Source of the DNA: Plumapathes pennacea
Taxonomy: Eukaryota; Cnidaria; Anthozoa; Antipatharia; Myriopathidae
Direction of reading: 5' to 3'
Assembly (NCBI GenBank): GCA_964036295.1
Contig: OZ038468.1
Location: 2,848,501-2,912,500 of the forward strand
DNA: 64,000 bases
The notes beneath the pieces are model-generated. The model was not told where the DNA came from, ran no database searches, and worked only from the letters and a program-made list of their open reading frames with translations. This document shows positions 33,315 through 45,216 of this stretch, piece after piece (position 1 is the first letter of the stretch; the number at the start of each line of letters is the position of its first letter). The translations under genes and the position numbers were made by a program.

Positions 33315-34378
33315 AGATGCGATGGCTGTTCAAATTCGCTCCCCTGTGAAGCAGAAAATCTCAGTTTATTTGTACGAACTCTTCCGACTCTCGCAAAACT
33401 AAATAGTCGTCGGCCACGACGCATGTGCAAAACTTGGTCATGTGATAAGCTCGATGACGTAAGGTTAAATCATGTTTGGAGAGCTGGGACCGAATATCGT
33501 TCTTTCCCGAACCCTATCCCCCACATGAAGGATCTCGCAAGGGTTATTTTAGCACGTGCAGAGCTTGTAAACTTCAAGACTTAAAAACTCAAAACTTGCA
33601 CTTTATACTCGAGTATAGATCTTACTCATAAAGGCGGAACCTAATTTACATAAATTTAGAAGGTTAACTTTTACGATGAAACTTCCGACACCACATCCAA
33701 GGCCATATATTTAGTAGTAACTTGTGCAATTTGAATGGTGTATACTTGCAAACTTATCCGCATCCGTAAGTGCAGCAAATACATGGAAGCAAGGCCTGGT
33801 GGGCCAGACTGTCTTTCATACAAATCCCTAGCTTGTTTATAGAGTTCTCTAGTTACTAAAATGTGTTGAAGTGCCCGTTGTAATTACGATGGCACGTTAT
33901 GCGCCAAAAATTCAGTGTCAGAAACAGTGTCAAATATCTCTGTTCTCACTTACTGGAACGTGATGAAACTCGACTGCCTTCGGGATGGATTGAGGTATTG
34001 TACGATTGTACAGAATCGGAACGTTTAGGATAAACAGAAGGCGAGATATTGACGAACATATGTCTTTGTTTACGTACGCCATTTCCGCGAAAATGAAACT
34101 TGATGTTTATATTATTCTGACGCATAAATTCTCGCTTACAAAGGATAGCTGAAAACTGATCTATCGGTAATAGTTACATCTTGTCAGCTGTATTTAGTGT
34201 GTAAAATATTTTCTTCACAGCTTGTTTAAGAGTTTTTACTACTTCGAATGTGGCGAAAAGCGCCCGTCGAAATTAGGAGCGTTACACAAGCGTTGCACAA
34301 GGGTAGCAAGGACAACAGTCAGTGTTTTAAAGAAAGAGTTGCAAAGAAAGAAAGAACATTGTAACTTCGCTAGTTGAT
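33315..34378. other. 5' flank of SCAMP-A and spacer to the duplicated block
   Basis: The promoter and 5' UTR of SCAMP-A should lie just above 33314, where GTGAAGCAGAAAATCTCAG is shared in part with SCAMP-B. No TATA box or coding ORF is recognised. Copy B of the duplication begins at 34379, with the 3' flank of SCAMP-B. Confidence 0.55.
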
Positions 34379-35027
34379 TAGTAGTACATTTGTCAAGACT
34401 TCCTGCCAACGGGGTTTCGTTAGTAGTATTTTTGTAGCTGCAATCTATGTTTTATTTCTCCGTATGATCGCAAAGTGTTACGCGTTAGAGATTACGTCCA
34501 GGTTTAAAGAATCCTAAACGACTTTATTAAAAGGTTTCTACATCATTCTCAACATATACTAAGTATCCTAGCTTCAGTCCCAGAATTAGTTCCGTAACTC
34601 TTGAGGACGTTAAGATATTGCCCAAAATGTACTTGAGTGTATGATTTTTCGTAAATGTACACGGAGAGCGTGCTACAAGTCCTATTAAACAACTAATTTG
34701 CAATATTTCACCTCAACTCAATCAAATCACTTTTTACCCTTCTGAGTTGTTACAGTGATTCTACAAACCATTAACAAAGAACCGAATGAGCGACATGTGA
34801 GAATTTATCATTCAATCAGCTATCACTCCAGTAAGTTATAAATCCTAAATAAAACCTAGTACTGTATGATAACAATACAAGTATACAGTACAAGTATCTC
34901 TGGCAATAAAATAAAAGAGAAATATGCACTGTTCATAACAGTATCCATGCTACTTTCTCGAGATACATTTTTATAAAATAACTATGATACTACGCGCGCC
35001 CTGATTGGCTAAATAACCGTGTTAGAT

Positions 35028-35398
35028 ATAGAGATTACTTCATGGAAAGTGCGCGCGTACGGTTTTTATTCACGAGTTGTGAAGTATCATAAAACGAACG
35101 AGCGAGGCTTTGCGAGCGAGTGAGTTTTATGATACGAAACAACGAGTGAATAAAAACTGTACAAAGCACTTTCCATGATGTTTTCTGTTTATTATATACA
35201 TACTGAGACATTTATGATGGGACCGGGAAACCCTTTAAAAGTAGTGAAAAATCGTCGTTCGCAGCTTGTGATTGGACGAATGATTTTTTCACGTGTGAAA
35301 AGCGTTGTTCGCGGCCTCTCATTGGCTAGAACTCATTTGCGTACGAAATTTTACGATATGGCTTTTTCGTGAGTATGTCTCAGTATGTATATAATAAT
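35028..35398. mobile_element. Copy-B-specific composite foldback insertion
   Basis: Absent at the matching point in copy A (about 1427). The left part (35037-35179) is a hairpin with arms CATGGAAAGTGC and GCACTTTCCATG. The right part (about 35190-35398) has inverted ends TATTATATACATACTGAGACA. It contains only short ORFs. Confidence 0.7.
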
Positions 35399-35479
35399 AG
35401 AGTATATTACACGCTGACGCGATACGCGATGCTTTTTATTTGACCAATTATTTCATAAAAGAAATATATAACGTGTTCC

Positions 35480-35625
35480 CGTGTAATATAGCCTCATCTA
35501 ACCACTTAGGAAGTTGGGAGAACACTCGAGTAATGCCGGAAACCACTCGGCGGCCTCGTGGTTTCCTTACGCTACTCTCGTGTTCTCCCAACTTCCCGCG
35601 TGTTTAGATGAGGCTATATTACACG
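35480..35625. repeat. Foldback MITE, copy B orthologue of 1503-1637
   Basis: Same arms as the copy-A hairpin; the loop has about ten extra bases (CACTCGGCGG region). No coding content. Confidence 0.8.
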
Positions 35626-36194
35626 GTGACGCGTTATATATTTCTTAAGTGTGACATTGCGGAAATACATTTTTCAAGCATGTGGTCACCATATTTTTGA
35701 GCCAGTGATAATGCAAAAAACTGTGGATTCAAGTTCATGGCCCGGTTTTTCAAAGCACGATTAGGCTAATCCTGGATTAGGTCTAAACTTTCATGTCATT
35801 TATATGCCTGAAAATGTGAAGGTTTCGTTCACAACAACTTCCTTTATGCGTTTTTAAGCTGGAACAAGCTTTATAGTCCATCTTCAAACAAAACTCTGCG
35901 GTTTATTGGCAGAGGGGTCGAGAGAAAGAATTTCGTTAATCCTGGATTAGCTTAGTCGGCTTTCGAAAAACCGGGCCCAGATTTGCAGTTCAGTGTAGTG
36001 TTCATCAATTCTCAAGACCAAGAAACTGAATAGTAGGACTTGATACTCAACTATAAATTAGTTCAAGTTGTGTACAAGAAAAATGATGTTTACACACAAT
36101 GTTAAATTTTACCTCAAATTAGAAGTTAAATAGCCATGGTGACAAACGCTGACCAACATAATTCCACGATGTACACTTAATGTCATACCATAGC

Positions 36195-36569
36195 TTAGTT
36201 CTGATTGGCCACGGCAGTGTGGAAACCCGCTGCTGCCGCATTCTGGACATGCTGGTTGGAGGCCACACCCCGGGTAAACTCTCCCTGCGCTTTCACAAAG
36301 CTGGCTCCAGCCACGCGATAAATTCTGTTTATCTGCAGAGGAACAAAAGGAGATGATACCTGGATGAAAAAGACGGCAGCAAACAAGAATGTTCGTAAGC
36401 AATGCTGTACAGCCCTGGCCAAAAGGACTCCAGTGTCAACCAACTCAAGTTGAACTAATGGGTATCACTTAGTCACACATCCACTTGTTGGTACACTCAG
36501 GGTGACTTTGGTCAAACTCAAATTTACACCAAGTTTTTCACCCACCCACCCAACTTGGGTTGGCTTGTG

Positions 36570-36615
<46 letters not shown>

Positions 36616-37094
36616 TGGCCACCTACTACAGGTCCATATATTTCAGCACACCTGGGTCAACTTGGGAGGATATTTGGCCAGGGCTCGAATGTTCAAAGCA
36701 AGATTAGCTAATCCTGGATGAGGTCTAAACTCTGTTGTCATTTTTAAGCCTGAAAGTCATAAACTTTCTCACAAAATGATTTCCTTGTTTTGTTTTAAAC
36801 TTTGATAACTTTGTGATCAGGTCCACCCTTTCCTTAGCCTGCGTAGCTGGCGGTCTCATTTGGCGGAGAGACTGAGAGCGAGCGACAAAGACGGGCGATG
36901 GGGGGGGGGGGGGGGGGGGGGGTTGGGGCGCGGTCTTTCCCCCCTCCTCCTGCCCCGTAATTTTGTCACTCGACTTCAGTCTCCCATCTGCCATCAGTAC
37001 AAAATGGCGCCCAGTGAACACTGTTCAACTGCATCGAATGAGACCGCCAGCTACGCAGGCTACCTTTTCCTCCAGTGGCAACAACAGCAACAAT

Positions 37095-37146
<52 letters not shown>

Positions 37147-40100
37147 CAAAAAACGGCCAATTATATTTTTTGTGCTTTTCACTACGGAGGGAAATAAAGG
37201 CCTGAGTGTAGGTTAGAGCTTAGAGTTACAATTTGACTGGTGCATTAGCTTTTGATCCAACTCTGCAGTTTGTTGGCAAAAACGGTGAGAGAACGAAATT
37301 AGTTAAACCTGGATTAGATAAATTGAGCTTTGAAATTGGACAGTAAGTCAGATGAACCAGAACAAACAAAAATAGAACCAACCTTTATCATGAAAGCAAT
37401 GTCTGTGATGACACCAACAGTAAAAAGTATGGCTGATGCAAACATCATGCCGCCCACAGGATAACTGTTATGGATTACCGTTGTTGCATTGATAAATCCA
37501 CTACAAAAACAAAAAACAAAAAACAAAAAAACAAAAAACAAAAAACAAAAAACAAAAAACAAAATGGAAAAGACAACAGGTTAGATGCTGTACAAAGAGG
37601 TTATTACACGGGAAGGAGTGCAAATACAGTGAAGTATTTTTACGAGTCCGTTCTACATTTTTGAGCCTGCTTCAGGCAAGAAAAAATATAACTCATAACT
37701 TGTAAAAATACAGCCATATTGCATGACTTTTCGTGTAATAAATTGTTAATATACTACAATTGAAGCAGGGCAAATGTTCTCACCGCCAAAAAAAATGGAT
37801 CAAAAAATGACACGTTGGTAAATTTGCTTGCAAAAAATTGATCTCCTACAGTAAGCTAATAAACCAGTTGATCTGGTTCCTGACAAGTGCATTTACACTC
37901 CCATTTTTGCACTCGTTTTGGCCTTTATTTGCACTCGAAAATGTGGAGTCATGTAATAAATGTCAGTAATCATGTATTTGTAAGTCCTGCACCACATGCA
38001 ACCCCTCCCACCCCTTCCTTCCTCCCTCATTAAAAAATTACCGCTGCATGGAGCAGCTTCCTCTATCTTTCACTTGAGAGCAGACTAAAAGAATGATTCG
38101 TAATCATAACCTACAATAGCCCTACTGATAAAAGTTGGTTCCTGTATGAGTTGTTTGGAAAACAAGCACACCTGATTATAAGCACCCTCCTACTAACCCA
38201 CCCCACCCCTCACCTTCCCCCCACCCCTCCCCCCAGTTTCAGCCTGCATGCATGAGACACATGAGATTTGGCAGGTATGCTACTGTTTCTTTTGTATTTG
38301 CTTTTTTTTTAACATAATGGTTATCATGTAATCACAGTACAACTTTGAGGAGGTTACAGTACATCAAGCTTACCAAGCTCCATATCCAGGTACTCCAAAA
38401 GCATAGAAAATATTGATTCCAATGTGAAGGAAGAAGATCACAAAGAACACGATATAGCTGAATGAGCTGTCATTCCTATAGTCAGAGGGAAAAAAATGTT
38501 TAAGAACATTATCCAATGCACAAATAGAGGTTAACTATTACATGCATGCACAGCAATACAAATTTGTCTGAGCACAGTACTTACTTGAGTGCATTGTAAG
38601 CAGGGCGGTACCAAAACAAAAATGACAGGGGAACGTTTGCAACTAAGTACAAGAGAGACAAGCCAAATGTCCTTCCCCCAAGATACTCGTCATCATTGTC
38701 AACAAGTAACGCAAATGCCGAAAGGAAATTTAAAAACAAAACGAAACTGTAGGCTGAAAGAGAAAGAAACAAGAATACAAGCTGTAAAATCACAAGGCTT
38801 GTGGGATTAAGCCACATTGTGGCTGCATAATCAGAATACTGCACAATGTGCTGGTAAGCTGAAGCCACAGAATAGGGCACAAAGGCCACGGTGGTAGCAG
38901 GCACCCCTTGATCTACCAAAAAATAAAAATAAAAAAAGTTGTGAGCCCAAGTAATAGCAGCTATGGACAGCTGTTTCGTTCACATTGTGCTTACCAGCAC
39001 ATTGTGCAGTATTCTGAAACAAGAATACACTTTACCATTTTATTTTTATCAGCAGCAAGTTGTAAAAAGCAATCCAGTGTATGTGACGTCAAATCACAAC
39101 TGAAATATTGGTAACCAGGTTGCAGGAACACAGACAAAGCTCACTTTCCTTCATCATATGACAATGAACTTTGGTGATCTCTTAATTTAGGGTGTTCACT
39201 ACCAATTTGGTAGAAAAAAATAAAATAACTATTGATCGATTTGATTGTAGTAGCACTTTAACAACAACAATTGAAGAAATTTACCTTTCCACCTAAAGAA
39301 CAGAAATTTGCAAGTCTTCTGGTACTCTATAGGAATGTCAATTCTAATGTCGTGAAAGAAGCAAGGCTTGCACGGACAACTGGAGGGTAGAGGGGGGAAG
39401 TTGTTTTCTCTGTAACCTACAGAACAATAATGACAATTCAGTGATACAGACCTGAAAATTCATACAGTGTTCAAAGTACATGCATAGAATATACTGTGCA
39501 GAGTGGCAAACTTCATAGAGGATATTACACCATGATACATATACATATACATATACATATGAATTCTATTTTAGAGTGGTAAAAACAATAGTTTATGAAT
39601 GAGGGCTGCGTGAGTGTAATTTTCTTTTTACTATATATATAGACAAGAATGTTTTACAATAAATGCACAAACAACTGTGCAAAACAGAAAATAATGCCAT
39701 AGCTATCCTCACTTAAGAATAAGGAAAATTCGCCACTCAGGTACCGGATGTAGTTTCATATGGATTTTACGCATGGTGTATTTTCCAGTTAACCACTTGT
39801 CTCTATATAATAAAGGTGCTTTATGTCCAAAAGTAATTTTCCCTTATAATGCCTCTTGACTGCTCTCAAGTCTCCCTTCGGACTGTAGATTGACTTCAAG
39901 CAATAGAAAGTTTTATAATATTTCTAGTTGCCCGGCCCAGAATTTACCTGCCCAACCAAAAGTTTTGGTTGCCCCGGGCAAGCGGGCAACCGTTAATGTC
40001 GAGCACTGAGTTTACCGTAATCATACAGTAAAGTACATGATTATTTTATACAGTCTAACAAGCAGAATCCTGTAAAAAATCCTGTAAATCACAGAACTTA

Positions 40101-43100
40101 AAGTGCTTCTTGTTCTTATAATACTAACAGTATCTATTCTTTTCACACAATGCTCAATTTTACAGTGGAAAATCTTTCGTTTTTTGCTGTTGGCTCACTG
40201 AAGTGTATATAATAATCACCACTTCTCAAACTTTTGTCCCACAGAAACTGCTGCAGTCCTACTATTAATTGTACCTCCAAATTGCATCCTCTGTAATTCT
40301 TGTTCTTTCCTCTGCAATTCTGCTGCTACTCTCTCAAGTTCCTATAATCAATCAATCAATCATAGATTTTAAAGCATCTGTTTTTCTATGTGACACAAAA
40401 AGTTCAGAATCAATCTACTGGATGCATCTATCACTACAAATTAAAGTAATTTTGTCAATAGCAGAGCACAACTAGAAAGTAGTTAGTCAGTAAGTTCGAT
40501 AGACCGGTAAAATTAGTTGAGTAATGTTAGTTTGTTACAAAAAGTTCAGAATCAATCTACTCAATATTTCTAGTACTACAAAAGCAGTTTTGTCAAATCT
40601 CCCCTCTGTATTGTAGATGGTATACTGTTCAGCCATATGTATGAACTACAGAACTGGTTACCATAGAAACTATACAGTATTTAGTACCTCTTGTCGCCTT
40701 CCGAGGTTTTCATGTTCTTCTTTAACCTGCAGGAGAAAGCCATAATTTGTACAGAACAAATAGCTGTACATAGTCAAACTACATAGTACAAATCCATAAA
40801 CATCCCACCCTCTACTGCACAGACAAGTTAAAATCCATTCAATAATTAACCCCTCCCCTCACACAAAGTCCATGGACTTACATGCTGCAGGTTTATCATC
40901 CAAATACAGTTCAACCATGCCATTTTCAAATCCCATGGGACATCATAGAAAGTTCGAAATAGCAGGTTTCGAAATATCCACGCTAGTCAAGCAATTTGGC
41001 TTGACTTCAAAATAATGGGGACTTCAAATTAACCGAGTTCAAAATAGTGGGGTTCCACTGTACCAACTTCTGTGTGGCCATAATGTACAATTTCATAGAG
41101 AAAACCAAGCTAAGTTTCTGAAGGTTATCAATTTCAACAGATAATAACTTGATACAAGATTTTGTCCCAAATAGCTCTCATACCAAGCTATGGAATGCCA
41201 AGTCTCCTTGCTGTAACAGTATGATACTTACTGGGCAATAAATATCTAGTTTGAGCAAAACTTGGTGGGGGGAGGAGAGGGGGGGGGGGGGGGGGGTGTA
41301 CACAGAGGAAGTTACAGTACTAAGCTTCAACTCTTACCACATAAGGTAATGCTGCTTCAGGAGGTGGAGGGACCAGTGTTGTCTGCAAAAAAGTCAGGCA
41401 AACCATTAGGCCCCAAAACTGAAAATGGTAGGTGATCTTAGTTGGGTTTCAAGCTCAGATTAGCAATTATCCTAACAACACTCTTCCCAGTGCATACATC
41501 AGGCCAAGCCTTATCACTTACATGTATGCCTTGAAAATCTGTTTTCAGTACTTACAATCTATTGTTTTTCTCCTCATGTGACACTGTCAGAGTATGTACA
41601 ATAATTATTGTACAACTAGTGCAGGTGTTTTTTGTTCGTTTTCTTTTTTGCAATTTCTAACTGTCTGTTTTTATCAGTTAGGAAGCATCATGACTGGACC
41701 AATAAATATCAAACTACAAACCACAAAAAGCATTTTTTTATGTTACTGGATGAACACTGTCCACAAATTCAGAAAGTGAGGACATATACTATAATATAAC
41801 ATTACTATTGCTTCCAAATTACATTTTAGCTCTGACACAACCCTTACAAATGTCCTGCTCTCTTTGACCTGATGTGTCACCTGGTCTAAACTGTACTTTA
41901 TCTCCCAGTATCAAAATGCAGATTCTCCTAACCTCTTAATACGGAAATATCTGAGTTATGTAGTGAGAATTTATAGATTAATCAGCTATCATCTGAGCAA
42001 GGTATCAAAAGCCATGTTTTCCTTACTATATGATACCCCTGGTAAGAAACTGGCTTCTATGTCGGCGGTTTGGACTAAACAGTCGTTCAGCCCATCTCAT
42101 TAATGTTCCCCCTCTAGGTGGCAAAAACTACTGAGGGGGGAGGAGCATGAAGTGTTATCCATATAAAAGCTGCCGTGGTATTTGGTTTCCGTTTTCGGCC
42201 TGTTATCTTCCCAGAAGTATTTTGTGTCGCCACAGAAAGTTTTGTCGGGACTTAATACTCAGCGACGACAGAGATATTTGCATTCCCGCAGCAGTATCCA
42301 TCAAACATTTGTCTATGGCTATTCTCAAAGCTTCCGCAGTGAACTAAAGAACGCAAGCCAAAATCGTTCCCTAAAATCCAGTTTATCCCTGCATGTTCCA
42401 CAAAGCCAAACGGCACTGAGTTTGGATTAAATGCAGTTAACTTTTACACACAAGTAACGAGCAATTCACTGGCCACACTTGAGTTGTTTAACGAAGTCAA
42501 TTACGTCATTGCATGTCACATGATAATATGAACCAATCACCATGTGCTGATTCTTGACCAAGAAAAAAATATATATATATTTTTCACAATGCACGAGAAC
42601 TCTGTATTTCAAAATCACTGACTGGGACAAAAACACCGTGGTGATTTGAGGACATTTAATTTGCTGGAAGAAACCTAAATGCTCCACGAGGAGGCAGGAA
42701 AATTAAGCAGTGAGTTTTGAATAATATAACTTTCAACGATGTGTCGGTCGCAGTTTGTGATGAAATGATTTTCTTTTAGTGCCATTTTGCCTTCTACATT
42801 ATTGCACGTGTAAGAAACTTATTCAAAAGAATAAAAAATACTCTGAGTTACAAAGCAGTTTCTTCTGGAAAGCGATAAGACTGCAGTTTTTTTAAATCTT
42901 TAGTGAGTGAGAAAGGGCGAGTTCGAGTCATTCACCGAATAAAGTTCATTGCAGTGTCGTTGTTTGACACATGCTGTAGCAGTGTGGGCAGACCTTGTTT
43001 CCATTTGATCGGGAAAGATCCACTGACTTGGTTAAAATAATAGTTGACAAACGTTATCCAACTTGATGGAAATGCTGTCGTTTATTATCGTTGTCCAAAA

Positions 43101-44313
43101 TCGTGGAAATTATTTCCAAGTACACTAGAAAAACTGACGAATACTTGTAGTTGAACTAAAGCACACAAGCTAAGAGAGCTTCATTAAGTAGTAAATTTGT
43201 ACAAAAGAACCAGATGCTGAACTATGAACAAAAGAACCAGATGCTGAACTATGAACAAAGAACCAGATGCTGAACTTGATATTGAGACTAGAACACTAAA
43301 TGCAGACTGCTTGAAATAAAGACTAAAACTGAACGACCGATGAAGCACAACACAGATTAACTACAAGAACTTAAACTAGGAAAACACTTTTGCCTATGGT
43401 GGCACTAACACACGCTATGGGCCATTTCATTCAGCTCAGAACAAATTAGTATTTATCTAGGCAGTTGGTTCAACAGACGCTTATTTTCTTTCAAGATTTT
43501 CAAATCGGTAGAATTGTAAGCTGTTAACTGAATTTGTTGTGAAAACAAACGTGCATAATTCATGCCTGATCGCGATTGATGTTGTTGAATGAACAAGACG
43601 AGTACTCGTTGGGTGTTGTAATATTCCCAGTTAAAACTTGACTACCACCCCCAGGGGACTTGAAGCCCTGACTTTACTGTAGGGCCACCCTGCAGCACAG
43701 GCTGGGAACACCTTGTTTTTCAGTTCTTTCATTTTTATGATTCAGTTCATCTTCATGAACTAGTGTAAACAAGCAATAAAAGTGGATATCATAACAATGG
43801 GGCCTTGTTTTGTGTTTGCCGAAAGATCTAAAGCCATATAATAAATAACCTATTAAACTCGTTTGCTTGGTCCGTATCGTAAGTTATGGATCCTCGTTTT
43901 TTTCGCCGCGACGAAAAAAACTCGGTCCATAACTTACTGTACGGACCGCCCGCTCGGTTAATAAGATCTATTTATTAAAATCGTTTTATCATTAATCATC
44001 AATCTCTTAAAGTACTCCCAATAACGAACACATTAAAAATAAGAAACATGCGAACCTGTTTCTCTTTACTCGGGTCCTTCGCCACATTTTGATCGGCAAA
44101 AGGGTTGAAATCTTCCAAACGTCGAGCAGCACTAGTTGTCATAGTGGTTACCGAAGGATCCTAAGCCGAGAGTACAAAGAACGTAAATACGAAAACAATC
44201 CTTTTGTAATTCTTGTACGATGTCAAACTTGGAGGTGTCAAAACCAGCATTTCTCTTACCGCGAAAGGGCTTTCGGACTTCCCTGAGAAGGGGTTGTTCT
44301 CGTAGTTCGACAT
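36195..44313 (-). CDS. SCAMP: SCAMP-B: complete secretory carrier-associated membrane protein gene
   Basis: Paralogue of SCAMP-A with all ten exons in about 8 kb. Coding exons in transcript order: 44260-44313, 44056-44160, 41338-41382, 40688-40726, 40275-40341, 39285-39416, 38585-38753, 38374-38475, 37383-37500, 36195-36332. GT/AG sites and phases are consistent, giving 969 nt and 322 residues. NPF motifs are at 7-9 and 37-39; the middle one has become SPF. Exon 3 is short (15 codons against 32 in SCAMP-A). The coiled coil spans about 69-103. The E-peptide between TM2 and TM3 reads FWYRPAYNALK, so the usual leading Cys is Phe. TM3 (exon 8) and TM4 (exon 9) are intact. The C-terminus, after FVKAQGEFTRG, continues through an Ala-rich QNAAAAGF tail as in other SCAMPs. 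The first ATG is followed directly by SNYENNPF, the expected start. Role: vesicle trafficking and membrane recycling, from family knowledge. Confidence 0.92.
36835..37062. mobile_element. MULE-type MITE, copy B orthologue
   Basis: Same element as 2803-3004. Flanks CCCTTTCCT and CCTTTTCCT differ by one base. A 23-base G run (36900-36922) has expanded inside. Confidence 0.8.
37084..37146. repeat. (CAA)n microsatellite
   Basis: About twenty CAA units, against about nine at 3026-3051 in copy A. Confidence 0.95.
37503..37562. repeat. (AAAAAC)n next to SCAMP-B exon 9 acceptor
   Basis: On the transcribed strand this is a GTTTTTT run that forms the polypyrimidine tract before exon 9. Confidence 0.9.
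42561..44055. other. SCAMP-B intron 2, private part
   Basis: No coding region seen. A 3-unit tandem repeat (ACAAAGAACCAGATGCTGAAC type) lies at about 43201-43280. A hairpin with arms around GGTCCGTA and TACGGACC lies at about 43840-43980. Confidence 0.55.
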
Positions 44314-44354
44314 AGATGCGACGGCTGTTCAAATTTGCTCTCCTGTGAAGCAGA

Positions 44355-44588
44355 AAACTTACGGTGGCCCACAACTGTCACAGCAAAAGAACAGCTCACG
44401 GCAAGAGCAACTTGCTCAAAAGCTGCAGGCCTGGGCACAAGTAAAGCAAAGCATCATGGAACATTTCCAAGAAGGCAGCTGCATGTTTCAGGTTCTGAGA
44501 TGTTTTGTGCAAGCTGCGGTTCGGAATTGTTCGAATTTGCCTATGGTTGAGATCACATCAAACAAAATTAATCGTTTGATATCCAAAC
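44355..44588 (+). pseudogene. BED/CGGBP-like zinc-finger fragment, partner of 24126-24350
   Basis: Near-copy of 24126-24350 in opposite orientation, starting immediately beyond the SCAMP-B 5' flank. It reads TSKAKHHGTFPRRQLHV, then SGSEMFCASCG. A frame break follows at the expected histidine helix. Confidence 0.4.
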
Positions 44589-44659
44589 TCTACCAGGGTA
44601 GTATTCATTGATGAAATGACTAAAAAATGGCTTTTACAAACACCCGAACCGCCGCGAAT

Positions 44660-44790
44660 ACCGGGTGTAACGAAAACGAAGACCCCAAAATAAATTAATA
44701 TAACTTTGCGGGGTCTTCGTTTTCTGGGTCTTCGTTTTCGGTTTTCGGTGGTGGGTGTATCGAAAACGAAGACCCCAAAGGGAATCGTCC
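44660..44790. repeat. Cluster of GAAAACGAAGACCC motifs
   Basis: The motif occurs twice direct (about 44673 and 44761) and twice inverted (about 44702 and 44722), around an AT-rich loop. It may fold into a stem. Confidence 0.7.
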
Positions 44791-44975
44791 ACTTTCCTGT
44801 ATTTTGAGCGTGGTTTCTCTTGAAGTGATCTGTCTACGGTGTTTTGTAGCGCTTATCGTGCTGTCAGCTTTTCTGCCATGTTGTTTACTTGTGGCGTAGC
44901 ACCGCTGACCGGCTCAAACGCACGCGGTCGTGACACATTCGCGGTCGCGAATGGTAAAAAAGAACTTAAGCACCA

Positions 44976-45216
44976 GGGCCCGGTTTTTCGAAAGCCGATT
45001 AAGCTAATCCAGGATTAACGAAATTCTTTCTGACGACCTCTCTGCCGATAAAATGCAGGGTTTTGTTCAAATATGGATTAAAAAGCTTGTTTTAGCTGAA
45101 TACGTATCAAGGAAATCATTGCAGGACATAATCTTCACATTTTCAGGCTTATAAATGACAAGAAAGTTTACACCTAATCCAGGATTAGCCTAATCGTGCT
45201 CTGAAAAACCGGGCCC
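44976..45216. repeat. GGATTAG-type MITE, 241 bp
   Basis: Ends GGGCCCGGTTTTTCGAAAGC and GAAAAACCGGGCCC are inverted; subterminal TAATCCAGGATTA on both sides. Confidence 0.8.

Larger units (their letters stand above)
34379..42560. repeat. Segmental duplication, copy B
   Basis: This paralogous copy of 1-18060 carries most of SCAMP-B. It is shorter because it lacks the A-specific transposons. It also lacks a roughly 1.4-kb piece (A 4770-6170), whose join shows ATTT microhomology. Copy B has its own private insertion at about 35028-35398. Above 42560 the two copies diverge. Confidence 0.85.

Noticed and set aside
36963-37205. Poly-Asn ORF
   Set aside because: Translation of the (CAA)n run inside a MITE.
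42182-42430. 82-codon ORF shared in part with 17657-17839
   Set aside because: The homologous blocks do not conserve the same frame, so coding is unlikely.
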